From the NCBI RefSeq assembly GCF_014645495.1, contig NZ_BMLV01000002.1, positions 487,191 to 551,190 on the forward strand: a stretch of 64,000 nucleotides of DNA, written 5' to 3'. The position numbers and the translations under genes are program-made. The notes below the pieces were generated by a model. That model did no database searches. It worked only from the letters and a program-made list of their open reading frames with translations, and had not been told where the DNA came from. Within the stretch, counting starts at the first letter, position 1; each line of letters opens with the position of its first letter. This DNA is from Cloacibacterium rupense. Its GTDB lineage: Bacteria > Bacteroidota > Bacteroidia > Flavobacteriales > Weeksellaceae. Below are positions 51,174 to 58,557 of this stretch, in pieces.

Positions 51174-51854
51174 ATGTTTTTACAAGCCAATACATTAGCA
51201 CAAAATACCACAGTACAAAAACAAGTATTCTCCCTCTGGGACATCCTCTTCAGCGGAGGTATCCTTGGGAATACCATTATGATTGCTATTTTCCTCCTCG
51301 GGATTTTGGCACTTTATGTGTTTTTTGAAAGATATTTCTTCATCAAAAGAGCATCCAAAGAAAATCCTAATTTTCTAGAAAATATTAAAGATTGTATTCA
51401 CGATGGTAGAATAGAAGCTGCCATAGACCTTTGCCGAAGAACAGATTCACCAGAATCTAGAATGATAGAAAAAGGACTTACCAGAATCGGAAGACCCATT
51501 TCAGATATTTCTAACGCTATGCTAAACCAAGGGCAATTAGAAGTGTCTAAATTAGAAAAAAACCTCAATTTACTAGCCTCCGCTTCAGGGGCCGCACCTA
51601 TGCTGGGCTTCCTAGGAACGGTAGTGGGGATGATTATGGCGTTCTTCGAAATTTCTAACGTTACAGGGGCGGTTTCTCCAAAATTGTTAGCATCTGGAAT
51701 TTACACCGCAATGGCTACTACCGCAGTGGGGCTTTTCGTAGGAATTCCGGCCTATTTTTTCTATAATATCTTGGTTACCAAAGTAGATAGATTGGTGCTC
51801 AAAATTCAAACCCATGTCAATGAATTTTTAGACACCCTGAACAAGCCTCTTTAA
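51174..51854 (+). CDS. exbB: ExbB/TolQ/MotA family proton-channel protein
   Basis: This 226-residue protein has three TM helices (about 31-52, 135-157 and 170-192). The family core is SASGAAPMLGFLGTVVGMIMAFFEI and LASGIYTAMATTAVGLFVGIPAYFFYN, the pore-lining segments of ExbB/TolQ. With ExbD and TonB (next two genes) it turns the proton gradient into work that drives the outer-membrane receptors, such as those at 2156 and 47718. exbD starts 48 nt after its stop. Confidence 0.94.
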   Translation: MFLQANTLAQNTTVQKQVFSLWDILFSGGILGNTIMIAIFLLGILALYVFFERYFFIKRASKENPNFLENIKDCIHDGRIEAAIDLCRRTDSPESRMIEKGLTRIGRPISDISNAMLNQGQLEVSKLEKNLNLLASASGAAPMLGFLGTVVGMIMAFFEISNVTGAVSPKLLASGIYTAMATTAVGLFVGIPAYFFYNILVTKVDRLVLKIQTHVNEFLDTLNKPL

Positions 51855-51902
51855 CCTAAACTCAATTTTTACCTTAAACTTAACCTTAACCTCTAATCTA
51901 AA

Positions 51903-52298
51903 ATGGAATTAAGACGTAAAAACAGAGTAAGCGCAGAATTTAGTATGGCTTCCATGACGGATATTATCTTCCTATTGCTGATATTTTTTATGATTACCAG
52001 TTCTGCCATCAGCCAAAGTGCAATAGATGTTAATTTGCCTAAAGCATCTGCCCAAGACCCTAGCGTTACAGACCCTACCACGGTCACCATCAATGCTGAT
52101 GGGAAATATTTTGTAAATGACTTAGAAGTCCCAAAAGAACAACTAGAACAAAATATTGTGAAATTAGTAGATGGCACTCCCAACCCTACTTTTACCATCA
52201 GAGCAGACGAAAACACCAAGCATAAAGACGTAGTTTTTGCCATGGAAATTGCAGAAAAACATAAATATGGCCTTGCCATTGCTACCGTGCAAGAATAA
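51903..52298 (+). CDS. exbD: ExbD/TolR family biopolymer transport protein
   Basis: This 131-residue protein has a cytoplasmic N-terminus (MELRRKNRVSAEFSMASMTD), one TM helix (IIFLLLIFFMITSSA) with the Asp that faces the proton channel directly before it (MTDIIFLL), and a periplasmic ExbD fold. The length is normal. It lies between exbB and the tonB-like gene in one operon. Confidence 0.95.
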   Translation: MELRRKNRVSAEFSMASMTDIIFLLLIFFMITSSAISQSAIDVNLPKASAQDPSVTDPTTVTINADGKYFVNDLEVPKEQLEQNIVKLVDGTPNPTFTIRADENTKHKDVVFAMEIAEKHKYGLAIATVQE

Positions 52299-52366
52299 TC
52301 ATTTGAAACGGATTTTAGACTGTTTTGTGAAAATTAATTTTAAACTGGCTTTAGCCTAAAAGTATA

Positions 52367-53245
52367 TTGGAAACCACTACTCAACATAAAAAAGAAGAAA
52401 GAAAAGACCAAATGAAAAGCGCTACACTCACTGCGCTTATCACGGCTTTGCTGTTTTTCCTGATTTTTTATTATCAGTTCATTAGAGAAATTCCGAAAGA
52501 AGAAAAAGTAACCACCATGCTCATCAATTTCGGAGACAACCGAAACGGAAACGCCGCAGAAGAACCCTCTAATCAAGAAGGAAGCTTAGCGTCATCAGAA
52601 ATCTATATCCCCGAAGAACTGAAAACACCTGAACCACCCGTAGAAAAAACGGTAGAAACTCCAAAAGCAGAAGAAAAACCTACAGAAAAATTAGTGACGG
52701 GTAAGTCAGAAAAAGCAACCATTGCCAAATCCGATAAAAAAGAAAAAACAACGGATAAAACGACAAAAAATACTGAAAAATCTACCAATAAAACCTCAGA
52801 CAATAAAACATCTTCCGCCAAAAATACTTCGGATAAAAAAGCACAAGGAGACGGACAAGGTACTGCCGCCATCGGAAATTTAATCAAAGGTAGAGGCTCT
52901 AAAACGGGTTCGCAAGGCAATAATGGCACTACAGGAAACGCAGGTGACCCATTAGGTGGAAACGGAAATGGAGACAGCAAAATTGGGGTAGATCGAAAAT
53001 TGATTTCCTTTATCCCAGGCACCATGGGACGTGGCGGAGAGCAGCCACCACACAATTGTAGCGCCTCTGGCACGGTCAATATTGCCTACACCGTAGACAA
53101 AGCGGGCAATGTAATCTCTGCACGCCGTGGCAGCGGCATTTCAGACCCTTGCGTAGTTACTGCAGCGGTAATTTGGGTAAAAAAATACGTGAAAGCAGAA
53201 AAAGCATCCTCCAATTCCACAGGGGTTTATAAAATTACTTTTTAA
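52367..53245 (+). CDS. TonB-like energy transducer
   Basis: This 292-residue protein uses a TTG start; an internal ATG at 52412 is possible. It has one N-terminal TM helix (about 17-38), a Pro/Glu/Lys-rich and then Thr/Ser/Lys-rich linker, a Gly/Asn stretch (GNNGTTGNAGDPLGGNGNGD) and a short C-terminal domain, SGTVNIAYTVDKAGNVISARRG, that resembles TonB_C. Two Cys (HNCSAS, DPCVV) could form a disulfide in the periplasm. As the third gene of the exb operon, it is taken as the TonB component. Its last 11 nt overlap the convergent ferredoxin-like gene. Confidence 0.85.
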   Translation: METTTQHKKEERKDQMKSATLTALITALLFFLIFYYQFIREIPKEEKVTTMLINFGDNRNGNAAEEPSNQEGSLASSEIYIPEELKTPEPPVEKTVETPKAEEKPTEKLVTGKSEKATIAKSDKKEKTTDKTTKNTEKSTNKTSDNKTSSAKNTSDKKAQGDGQGTAAIGNLIKGRGSKTGSQGNNGTTGNAGDPLGGNGNGDSKIGVDRKLISFIPGTMGRGGEQPPHNCSASGTVNIAYTVDKAGNVISARRGSGISDPCVVTAAVIWVKKYVKAEKASSNSTGVYKITF

Positions 53246-53453
53246 TAGACAAAGCTCCAGAAGGGCATTTAGCTACAGTAGAAACTATTTTTTCTGAAGT
53301 AGAATTTTCCATCTGCACCCAAGGTTTTTCTTTTGGCTTAAAAACTTCAGATAGATTTTTCACACAATTTGCAGAGTGAGTGCATTTAGATGCTTCCCAA
53401 AGTACGGTTACTTCGCCGTTTGTATATTCTTTAATATTGCTATTTTCGTTCAT
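53235..53453 (-). CDS. YjdI-like Fe-S (Fer4_19) protein
   Basis: The protein has 72 residues. It matches the Fer4_19/YjdI family: EYTNGEVTVLWEASKCTHSANC, then PSGALSI with a late Cys (KCPSGAL). Three cysteines and a conserved His are visible. In E. coli yjdI and yjdJ are adjacent; here a YjdJ-like acetyltransferase gene lies directly upstream. The physiological role is unknown. Its stop lies inside the last codons of the tonB-like gene on the other strand. Confidence 0.88.
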   Translation of the reverse strand: MNENSNIKEYTNGEVTVLWEASKCTHSANCVKNLSEVFKPKEKPWVQMENSTSEKIVSTVAKCPSGALSIKK

Positions 53454-53474
53454 TGTTTTTGATTTTTTTAAAAA

Positions 53475-53756
53475 TTAGAAAAGTACATCTTTATAATCAT
53501 CAGTTTTATCAAAAACCCTTTTAGCGAAAGGACAAAGAGGGAGTATTTTAACGTGCTTTTCTCTTGCCATTTCTACAGCTTTATGTACCAACTTTTTTCC
53601 GATTCCTTTCCCGCCCAGTTTCTCTGAAACTTCCGTATGGTCTATTATTATTTTGTCTTCACCAGACCAAACGTAGGTCATTTCGGCTATGATTTCATCA
53701 TTTTCTTCAATGAAAAAAATCCCTTTTTTGCCGTTATCTTTTTGTTGGATTTCCAT
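53475..53756 (-). CDS. YjdJ-like GNAT acetyltransferase
   Basis: From ATG 53756 the protein has 93 residues; a longer in-frame start at 53804 lacks support. It belongs to the short Acetyltransf_CG/YjdJ group: IIDHTEVSEKLGGKGIGKKLVHKAVEMARE holds the acetyl-CoA loop (GGKGIGKKLV), then KILPLCPFAKRVFD. The substrate is unknown. It lies 21 nt upstream of the YjdI-like gene, probably in one operon. A minus-strand TAATTTTG box is at 53780-53787. Confidence 0.88.
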   Translation of the reverse strand: MEIQQKDNGKKGIFFIEENDEIIAEMTYVWSGEDKIIIDHTEVSEKLGGKGIGKKLVHKAVEMAREKHVKILPLCPFAKRVFDKTDDYKDVLF

Positions 53757-53779
53757 AAAATTTGTTATTTGATGTTTTT

Positions 53780-53787
53780 CAAAATTA
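53780..53787 (-). promoter_or_regulatory. -7 box of the yjdJ/yjdI-like operon
   Basis: The minus strand reads TAATTTTG, matching TAnnTTTG, 24 nt before the ATG at 53756. Confidence 0.4.
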
Positions 53788-53840
53788 GTGAAAAAGAATG
53801 ACAATTTAGGTTTAAATTTTAGAATGAAAATAGGTTTCCT

Positions 53841-53848
53841 TATCTTTG
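53841..53848 (+). promoter_or_regulatory. -7 box of folC
   Basis: TATCTTTG fully matches TAnnTTTG, 13 nt before the GTG start of folC. Confidence 0.5.
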
Positions 53849-53861
53849 AATAAAAATTTTT

Positions 53862-55130
53862 GTGTCAAAAAATACGCTAATTTCTTTTTCCGAAAAAGCT
53901 TATCAAAAAGCATTGGATTGGCTTTTTGTACAAATGCCCAATTACCAAGTTGATGGGCAAAAAGCCTATAAGCCAGGTTTAGAAAACATTACCAAACTCT
54001 GTGATTTTTTTGGAAATCCACAAGATAAACTAAAAACCATTCATATAGGCGGAACCAACGGCAAAGGCTCTACCAGCAATATGCTAGCTTCTGTTCTTCA
54101 AGAACAAGGTTACAAAGTAGGTTTATATAACTCTCCTCATCTCATAGATTTTACAGAAAGAATTAAAGTCAACGGCGCTAATTGTGACAAAGAATTTGTC
54201 TTTGATTTCATTCTTCAACTGAAAAAGCTACCCCAAGACATCAAACCTTCTTTTTTTGAATTCACTACCATTATGGCATTTGAATATTTCCATCAAAAAA
54301 AGGTTGATTTTGCAATTATTGAAGTAGGTTTAGGAGGGAGGTTAGATTCTACCAACATCATTACGCCTTTGGTTTCAGCCATTACCAACGTAGATTTAGA
54401 CCATCAAAATATTTTAGGAGAAACCCTACAAGAAATTGCCACAGAAAAAGCAGGAATTGTCAAACCCAATGTCCCTATCATTTCTGGTGACGAAAGAGAT
54501 TTGGTCAAGAATATCATCAAACAAAAAGCCTCAGAAAATCAATCCTTATTTGTAGACGCTACAGAGATTTCTACCCACTTAGAAACAGATTTGAAAGGGA
54601 ATTATCAAAAAAAGAACATTCGTGTAGTTATAGCATTGGTTAATGAACTTAGGAAACTAAACATCACCATCTCTGACAATTCGATTGAAAAAGGCTTGTT
54701 AAAGGTGCATCAAAACACCAAATTCATTGGCAGATGGTTCCAATTTTCTGAACATCCTTTAATCATTTGTGATACGGCACACAATCAGGCTGGCCTCGAA
54801 ATGGTTTTTGACCAACTCAATAACATTCACAAATTCAAGCATATCGTGTTAGGTTTTGTCAATGATAAAAAAATAGATGAAGTCTTGAAAATTCTTCCAA
54901 AAAATGCACATTATTATTTTGTAAAACCCGCAATCAACAGAGGAAGAGACCCAAAAGACTATGAAAAGTTATTGATTCTTTCAAAAATAAACTATCAAAT
55001 TTTCGATAGCGTAAACGCTGGTTTTCAGGCTGCTAAAATGGTTTGTAATGAAGAAGAAATGATATTTGTAGGCGGAAGCAACTTTGTAGTAGGAGAATTT
55101 TTAGAAAAAAATTTGTCAATCCCGCAATAA
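53862..55130 (+). CDS. folC: Folylpolyglutamate/dihydrofolate synthase
   Basis: This 422-residue Mur-ligase family enzyme with a GTG start adds glutamate to dihydropteroate and folates. The ATP loop is HIGGTNGKGSTSNMLA, followed by YNSPHLIDFTERI (folate loop) and IIEVGLGGRLDSTNI. The second domain has CDTAHNQAGLEM and the ending VGGSNFVVGEFL. The length is standard. The tRNA promoter overlaps its last codons. Confidence 0.97.
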   Translation: MSKNTLISFSEKAYQKALDWLFVQMPNYQVDGQKAYKPGLENITKLCDFFGNPQDKLKTIHIGGTNGKGSTSNMLASVLQEQGYKVGLYNSPHLIDFTERIKVNGANCDKEFVFDFILQLKKLPQDIKPSFFEFTTIMAFEYFHQKKVDFAIIEVGLGGRLDSTNIITPLVSAITNVDLDHQNILGETLQEIATEKAGIVKPNVPIISGDERDLVKNIIKQKASENQSLFVDATEISTHLETDLKGNYQKKNIRVVIALVNELRKLNITISDNSIEKGLLKVHQNTKFIGRWFQFSEHPLIICDTAHNQAGLEMVFDQLNNIHKFKHIVLGFVNDKKIDEVLKILPKNAHYYFVKPAINRGRDPKDYEKLLILSKINYQIFDSVNAGFQAAKMVCNEEEMIFVGGSNFVVGEFLEKNLSIPQ

Positions 55131-55142
55131 GTTGTATATTTG
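55112..55142 (+). promoter_or_regulatory. Consensus promoter of the tRNA-Val operon
   Basis: TTTG (55112-55115), then exactly 19 nt, then TATATTTG (55135-55142) is a perfect Bacteroidota-type promoter. It lies in the last codons of folC, 30 nt upstream of the first tRNA. Confidence 0.75.
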
Positions 55143-55171
55143 CACCACTCAAAACGAGAAATCGCGAAAGA

Positions 55172-55246
55172 GGGTTCTTAGCTCAGTTGGTTCAGAGCAT
55201 CTGGTTTACACCCAGAGGGTCGGGGGTTCGAATCCCTCAGGACCCA
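55172..55246 (+). tRNA. tRNA-Val (anticodon TAC), copy 1
   Basis: This 75-nt cloverleaf has a seven-pair acceptor stem GGGTTCT/AGGACCC, D arm GCTC..GAGC, anticodon stem TCTGG/CCAGA around TTTACAC (TAC), T arm GGGGG-TTCGAAT-CCCTC and discriminator A. CCA is not encoded. It is identical to copy 2, 32 nt downstream. Confidence 0.95.
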
Positions 55247-55278
55247 CAAAAAAGGAACGAAACCTTTTCAAAAAATTA

Positions 55279-55353
55279 GGGTTCTTAGCTCAGTTGGTTC
55301 AGAGCATCTGGTTTACACCCAGAGGGTCGGGGGTTCGAATCCCTCAGGACCCA
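55279..55353 (+). tRNA. tRNA-Val (anticodon TAC), copy 2
   Basis: It has the same 75 nt as copy 1, in tandem and in the same transcript. It is followed by the hairpin terminator at 55358. Confidence 0.95.
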
Positions 55354-55357
55354 CAAA

Positions 55358-55390
55358 TAAAAAATCTCACAGCAATGTGAGATTTTTTTG
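55358..55390 (+). terminator. Terminator of the tRNA-Val pair
   Basis: The stem AAATCTCACA/TGTGAGATTT with a GCAA loop and T run recurs almost unchanged at 55483, after the tRNA pseudogene. Confidence 0.85.
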
Positions 55391-55413
55391 TTTCTATATA
55401 TTTATTTTCTATT

Positions 55414-55476
55414 GTTGGTTCAGAGCATCCCGATTTATCATCGGGAGAGTCGGGGGTTCGAATCCCTCAGGACCCA
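55414..55476 (+). pseudogene. tRNA-Val pseudogene with replaced anticodon arm
   Basis: Identical to copies 1 and 2 from the D loop (TTGGTTCAGAGCATC) and again from GTCGGGGGTTCGAATCCC to the discriminator, but the first 14 nt of the acceptor and D stem are missing. The anticodon arm is replaced by CCCGATTTATCATCGGG. It cannot fold as a tRNA. With its terminator, it is a partial tandem duplicate of copy 2. Confidence 0.85.
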
Positions 55477-55482
55477 CAGAAA

Positions 55483-55513
55483 TAAAAAATCTCACAGCAA
55501 TGTGAGATTTTTG
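55483..55513 (+). terminator. Duplicated terminator hairpin after the tRNA pseudogene
   Basis: The same stem-loop as at 55358 (AAATCTCACA/TGTGAGATTT, loop GCAA) shows that the duplication included the terminator. Confidence 0.75.
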
Positions 55514-55514
55514 T

Positions 55515-55739
55515 TTATTTTTTAAATTCATTTTTTATTGGTTGTTGCACAAAGTTACAAACTTTATCCAGCAGGGCACTATCTAAACCTGAGTAGTTTC
55601 TTGCAGAACTAAAGTAATCAATTTCGACTTCTATTACAATCATTTCCTTTACAGGGTTTTGATGAATATATTTTATTTTTTCCTTAATCCATTGAGTTGA
55701 AAACATTTCTTCTGCACAACAACCCACCTTCTTTACAAA
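55515..55739 (-). pseudogene. C-terminal remnant of a Y1-type (IS200/REP-associated) transposase
   Basis: The frame encodes about 70 residues that resemble the C-terminus of Y1_Tnp transposases of the REP-associated (RAYT/DUF1568) type: EEMFSTQWIKEKIKYIHQNPVKEMIV and SSARNYSGLDSALLDKV. The catalytic HUH and Tyr parts, which lie further upstream in full-length proteins, are absent, and a TGA precedes the conserved part. It is a degraded fragment, next to the tRNA pseudogene. Confidence 0.75.
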
Positions 55740-56071
55740 TTTAATTCAAATAACCCTCGAACTTCATAAAGAACAACCTTCAAAATCATTACTTATACCT
55801 CGTATCTCGAAGCTGTCATTTTCGAGTTCTCTTTAGGGTTTGTTCGGCGTTTTTCACAAAAATCCTCAATTTTAAATGTTTTCAATCCTTACTCCTCACT
55901 CTGCCAATCCTTACTACTTATTGACAATTAATTTTATCTACATCAAAGGCATAGATAAAGCATAGATAAAGCATAGATAGTGTATGAAAAAGGCATAAAA
56001 AATATAGGGAAATACCAGTCCTATTTTCTTTCACTTTAAAGGGTAGCATTTTCTTATTTCCAAATAATTAT
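55740..56071. other. Intergenic region with a short tandem repeat
   Basis: More than 300 bp without a gene. GCATAGATAAA repeats three times in tandem (55949-55981, the last copy with one or two changes). The rest is AT-rich with no strong hairpin. A -7 box TATATTTG at 56072-56079 serves the next operon. Confidence 0.7.
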
Positions 56072-56079
56072 TATATTTG
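56072..56079 (+). promoter_or_regulatory. -7 box of the TonB-C-like pair and tadA
   Basis: TATATTTG fully matches TAnnTTTG, 10 nt before the ATG at 56090. Confidence 0.55.
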
Positions 56080-56089
56080 CATTACACAA

Positions 56090-56710
56090 ATGATACGGAT
56101 GAAAACTTTTTTAATAACTACGCTTCTTGCGTTGTGCAATTTTGTTGCGGCACAACAACACCCAGAATTCAAAGAGATTAAAGACTATTTTGACTCTCAA
56201 AAATCACTTCTTAAAACTGAATTCCAAAAAAAGTATATATCAGAAACCAATCCCTTGGTAAAGGATAGGATTAAAAAAGATTATGCAGTGTTTATGCAAA
56301 AAATAGATAGCATAAAAAATGTAGCATATCTAGGCGCCTTAATTCGTGTAAAAAATACAGAAGACTTATCGAAAATTGTGCATCACCCAGAAGTTAACAT
56401 TAACGCTGAAGAAGTTGAAAAGCCAGAATTTCCCAATGGAATTAACTCTTTAAGAGAAAAAGTAGCTGACCTTTTTTACTCAGAAGGAATCATCCCAGAG
56501 GGCAAAGAATTAAACACAACTCTAAAATTCGTAGTAGAAAAAGATGGCAGCATCTCTGAAGTATGTGCAGAGGGAGAAACACCTGCTTTTAACAAACAAG
56601 CAGAAATTGCATTATATTTGTTACCAGATAAGTTTAAAAAACCAGGAACGGTAAATGGTAATGCGGTAAGGTATGTTTTTAAAATGCCCATCCGAATGAG
56701 ATTAGAATAA
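56090..56710 (+). CDS. Secreted protein with TonB_C-like domain (first of a pair)
   Basis: This 206-residue protein has a signal peptide (MKTFLITTLLALCNFVAAQQ; the ATG at 56099 is an equally good start). A helical Lys-rich half (about 25-100) is followed by a domain resembling TonB_C: FPNGINSLREKVADLFY, then LKFVVEKDGSISEVCAEGETPAFNKQAEIAL and VRYVFKMPIRMRLE. There is no TM anchor or Pro-rich linker, so it is not a true TonB. It is followed after 3 nt by a shorter paralog and then tadA. The function is unknown. Confidence 0.8.
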   Translation: MIRMKTFLITTLLALCNFVAAQQHPEFKEIKDYFDSQKSLLKTEFQKKYISETNPLVKDRIKKDYAVFMQKIDSIKNVAYLGALIRVKNTEDLSKIVHHPEVNINAEEVEKPEFPNGINSLREKVADLFYSEGIIPEGKELNTTLKFVVEKDGSISEVCAEGETPAFNKQAEIALYLLPDKFKKPGTVNGNAVRYVFKMPIRMRLE

Positions 56711-56713
56711 AAT

Positions 56714-57307
56714 ATGTTAAGAATTATATTGTTTTTCTTTATTACTCTAAATGCAAGTGTAGCTGCACAACAGTTGCAAAGTTTGAAGATTATCAAAACG
56801 AAATATGATAGCATTGCTAAAGTAAATAAGGAAGAGTATTTACTCGCTTTGAATGAAAATAATCAAAATAAGATTATTGCTGCTCAAAATAAAATAATAG
56901 AAGCTGGGTTTAAAAGAACAGCAGATTATAAAAAAGCAGTTGAAGATTTTCTTAACAACCAAAAATTGGCAGCCCCAAGCAATTTACCGATAGACAGTTC
57001 TAAGACTGAAATAAGAGCCAGCTACTCTTTGGGCCTTGAAAGGTTGTATAAAGAAGTACATAGTTTTATATCTAAAAACATCGATGTAGGTAGTTCAGAA
57101 TATGATGCTGCGAGTTCTAAAATTCACTTTTTTGTTCAAAATGACAACACTTTATTTATAGAAAAAGTAGAAGGAACAGATTCTAACTTTAATAGAATAG
57201 CACTTTTAGCTTTTTTGATGACAGAAGGCACTTGGACTTCAGCAAGTCAGTACGGAAGAAATGTTAAATCAAAATTTGTTCTACCAGTCACTTTAAAATT
57301 AGAATAA
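56714..57307 (+). CDS. Secreted TonB_C-like protein, paralog of the gene upstream
   Basis: This 197-residue protein has a signal peptide (MLRIILFFFITLNASVAAQQ). It has the same plan as the gene at 56090: a helical half with KIIKTKYDSIAKVNKEEY, then YSLGLERLYKEVHSFISKNID and IHFFVQNDNTLFIEKVEGTDSNF, ending SKFVLPVTLKLE. The two share the C-terminal pattern but little identity. It ends directly at the tadA start (0 nt gap). Confidence 0.75.
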   Translation: MLRIILFFFITLNASVAAQQLQSLKIIKTKYDSIAKVNKEEYLLALNENNQNKIIAAQNKIIEAGFKRTADYKKAVEDFLNNQKLAAPSNLPIDSSKTEIRASYSLGLERLYKEVHSFISKNIDVGSSEYDAASSKIHFFVQNDNTLFIEKVEGTDSNFNRIALLAFLMTEGTWTSASQYGRNVKSKFVLPVTLKLE

Positions 57308-57739
57308 ATGTTTTCTCACGAATATTTTATGAAAATGGCTCTTCAAGAAGCCGAAGCTGCCAAAAACCTAGATGAAGTTCCTATTGGTTGTGTGATTGTG
57401 ATGAAGGATAGGGTAATTGCTAGAGGTCATAACCTTACAGAGCAACTGAATGATGTAACCGCACACGCCGAAATGCAAGCTATCACTTCTGCTGCTAATT
57501 TTCTTGGCGGAAAATACCTTAAAGATTGCACCCTATATGTGACTTTAGAGCCTTGTGTAATGTGTGCAGGAGCTTTAACTTGGTCTCAAATTTCTAAAGT
57601 AGTGATTGGTGCAAGGGACGAAAAGCGTGGTTTTATCAACAAAAATCTTCAATTACATCCCAAAACAGAAATCATAACGGGCATTCTAGAAAATGAATGT
57701 TCGGTTTTAGTAAAAGAATTTTTTAAAGAAAAAAGGTAA
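57308..57739 (+). CDS. tadA: tRNA adenosine(34) deaminase TadA
   Basis: This 143-residue deaminase converts A34 to inosine in tRNA-Arg. The zinc site is HAEMQAI (His53, catalytic Glu55) and EPCVMCAGAL (Cys83, Cys86). The length is normal. It is the third gene after the two secreted paralogs with no spacing, although their functions look unrelated. A bidirectional hairpin follows. Confidence 0.94.
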   Translation: MFSHEYFMKMALQEAEAAKNLDEVPIGCVIVMKDRVIARGHNLTEQLNDVTAHAEMQAITSAANFLGGKYLKDCTLYVTLEPCVMCAGALTWSQISKVVIGARDEKRGFINKNLQLHPKTEIITGILENECSVLVKEFFKEKR

Positions 57740-57762
57740 CCCAATCGGTTACCTTTTGTTAT
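57732..57762. terminator. Bidirectional terminator between tadA and coaX
   Basis: The stem AAAAGGTAACC/GGTTACCTTTT with a CAATC loop overlaps the last codons of tadA and lies between two convergent genes. Confidence 0.8.
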
Positions 57763-58517
57763 TTGTCTTTTCCTAAGAAGTAAAGCCCTTTTAAAGTATG
57801 CAGTTTGTCTGCAACATCTATTTTATTGGTCAAGGGTTGATAAACGTGCGAAACGCCACCAGTTGCAATCACAAAACAATTGTCTTTTACTTCTTCATTT
57901 ATTCTATCTATAAAACCTTCTACCATTCCTAGAAATCCGTAAACCATACCAGAAGTCATACAAGAAACGGTATCGTGGCCTAAGACAGATTTTGGTTTAG
58001 TGAGCTCTATTTCAGGTAATTGTGCGGTTTGTTTGACAAGAGAGTTAAGGGAAGTAATAATCCCTGGCGCGATGATTACGCCTAGAACTTCGCCATCTTT
58101 ATCAATACAACTTGCCGTAAGTGCCGTCCCGAAATCTAGAATAATTTTCTTTTTTTCGGGATAAAGAAAGTGGGCGGCTACCAAATTGGCATAGATGTCT
58201 GTTCCCATTTGATTAGACTTATGGTGAACTGGCGAATGCGTTTTTCTGTCAACAATTACAGCTTCTAATCCGTGGATTTTATAAAGAGCGCTACTAATAT
58301 CGTGTGTCAACTGAGGAACAACAGAGCCTATTATGATTTTGTCAACTTTGGAAACATCTACAAAATAGGTTTGGTATAAAATTTTGAACTGAACAAAAAA
58401 TTCATCTCTTGTTCTGTATGGTTTTGTATTGATAATCCAAGAAGTGGTGCAGTGGTCATCTTCAAAAAGGCCAAATCTCACATTGGTATTACCTACATTG
58501 ATAACAATACTTGTCAT
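57759..58517 (-). CDS. coaX: Type III pantothenate kinase
   Basis: This 252-residue ASKHA-fold kinase does the first step of coenzyme A synthesis. IVINVGNTNVRFGLFEDD is the phosphate-binding loop, MGTDIYANLVAAHFLYP and ILDFGTALTASCIDKDGE are further active-site motifs, and TGGVSHVYQPL follows. The length is normal for type III. A TAAATTTG box on the minus strand is at 58534. Confidence 0.95.
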   Translation of the reverse strand: MTSIVINVGNTNVRFGLFEDDHCTTSWIINTKPYRTRDEFFVQFKILYQTYFVDVSKVDKIIIGSVVPQLTHDISSALYKIHGLEAVIVDRKTHSPVHHKSNQMGTDIYANLVAAHFLYPEKKKIILDFGTALTASCIDKDGEVLGVIIAPGIITSLNSLVKQTAQLPEIELTKPKSVLGHDTVSCMTSGMVYGFLGMVEGFIDRINEEVKDNCFVIATGGVSHVYQPLTNKIDVADKLHTLKGLYFLGKDK

Positions 58518-58533
58518 TTTAATAATTTGAAGC

Positions 58534-58541
58534 CAAATTTA
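58534..58541 (-). promoter_or_regulatory. -7 box of coaX
   Basis: The minus strand reads TAAATTTG, a full match to TAnnTTTG, 17 nt before the start at 58517. Confidence 0.5.
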
Positions 58542-58557
58542 GCAATTTCACATTAAT

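Noticed and set aside
52603-53079. Long minus-strand frame opposite the tonB-like gene (158 codons)
   Set aside because: It mirrors the biased Lys/Thr/Pro/Gly codons of the TonB linker on the other strand; no motif or start signal supports it.
55132-55380. Open frame of 82 codons across the two tRNA-Val genes
   Set aside because: It only reads through the identical tRNA repeats and has no independent coding signal.
55949-55981. 11-bp tandem repeats as a CRISPR array
   Set aside because: The units are contiguous with no unique spacers and no cas genes are present; it is a simple tandem repeat.
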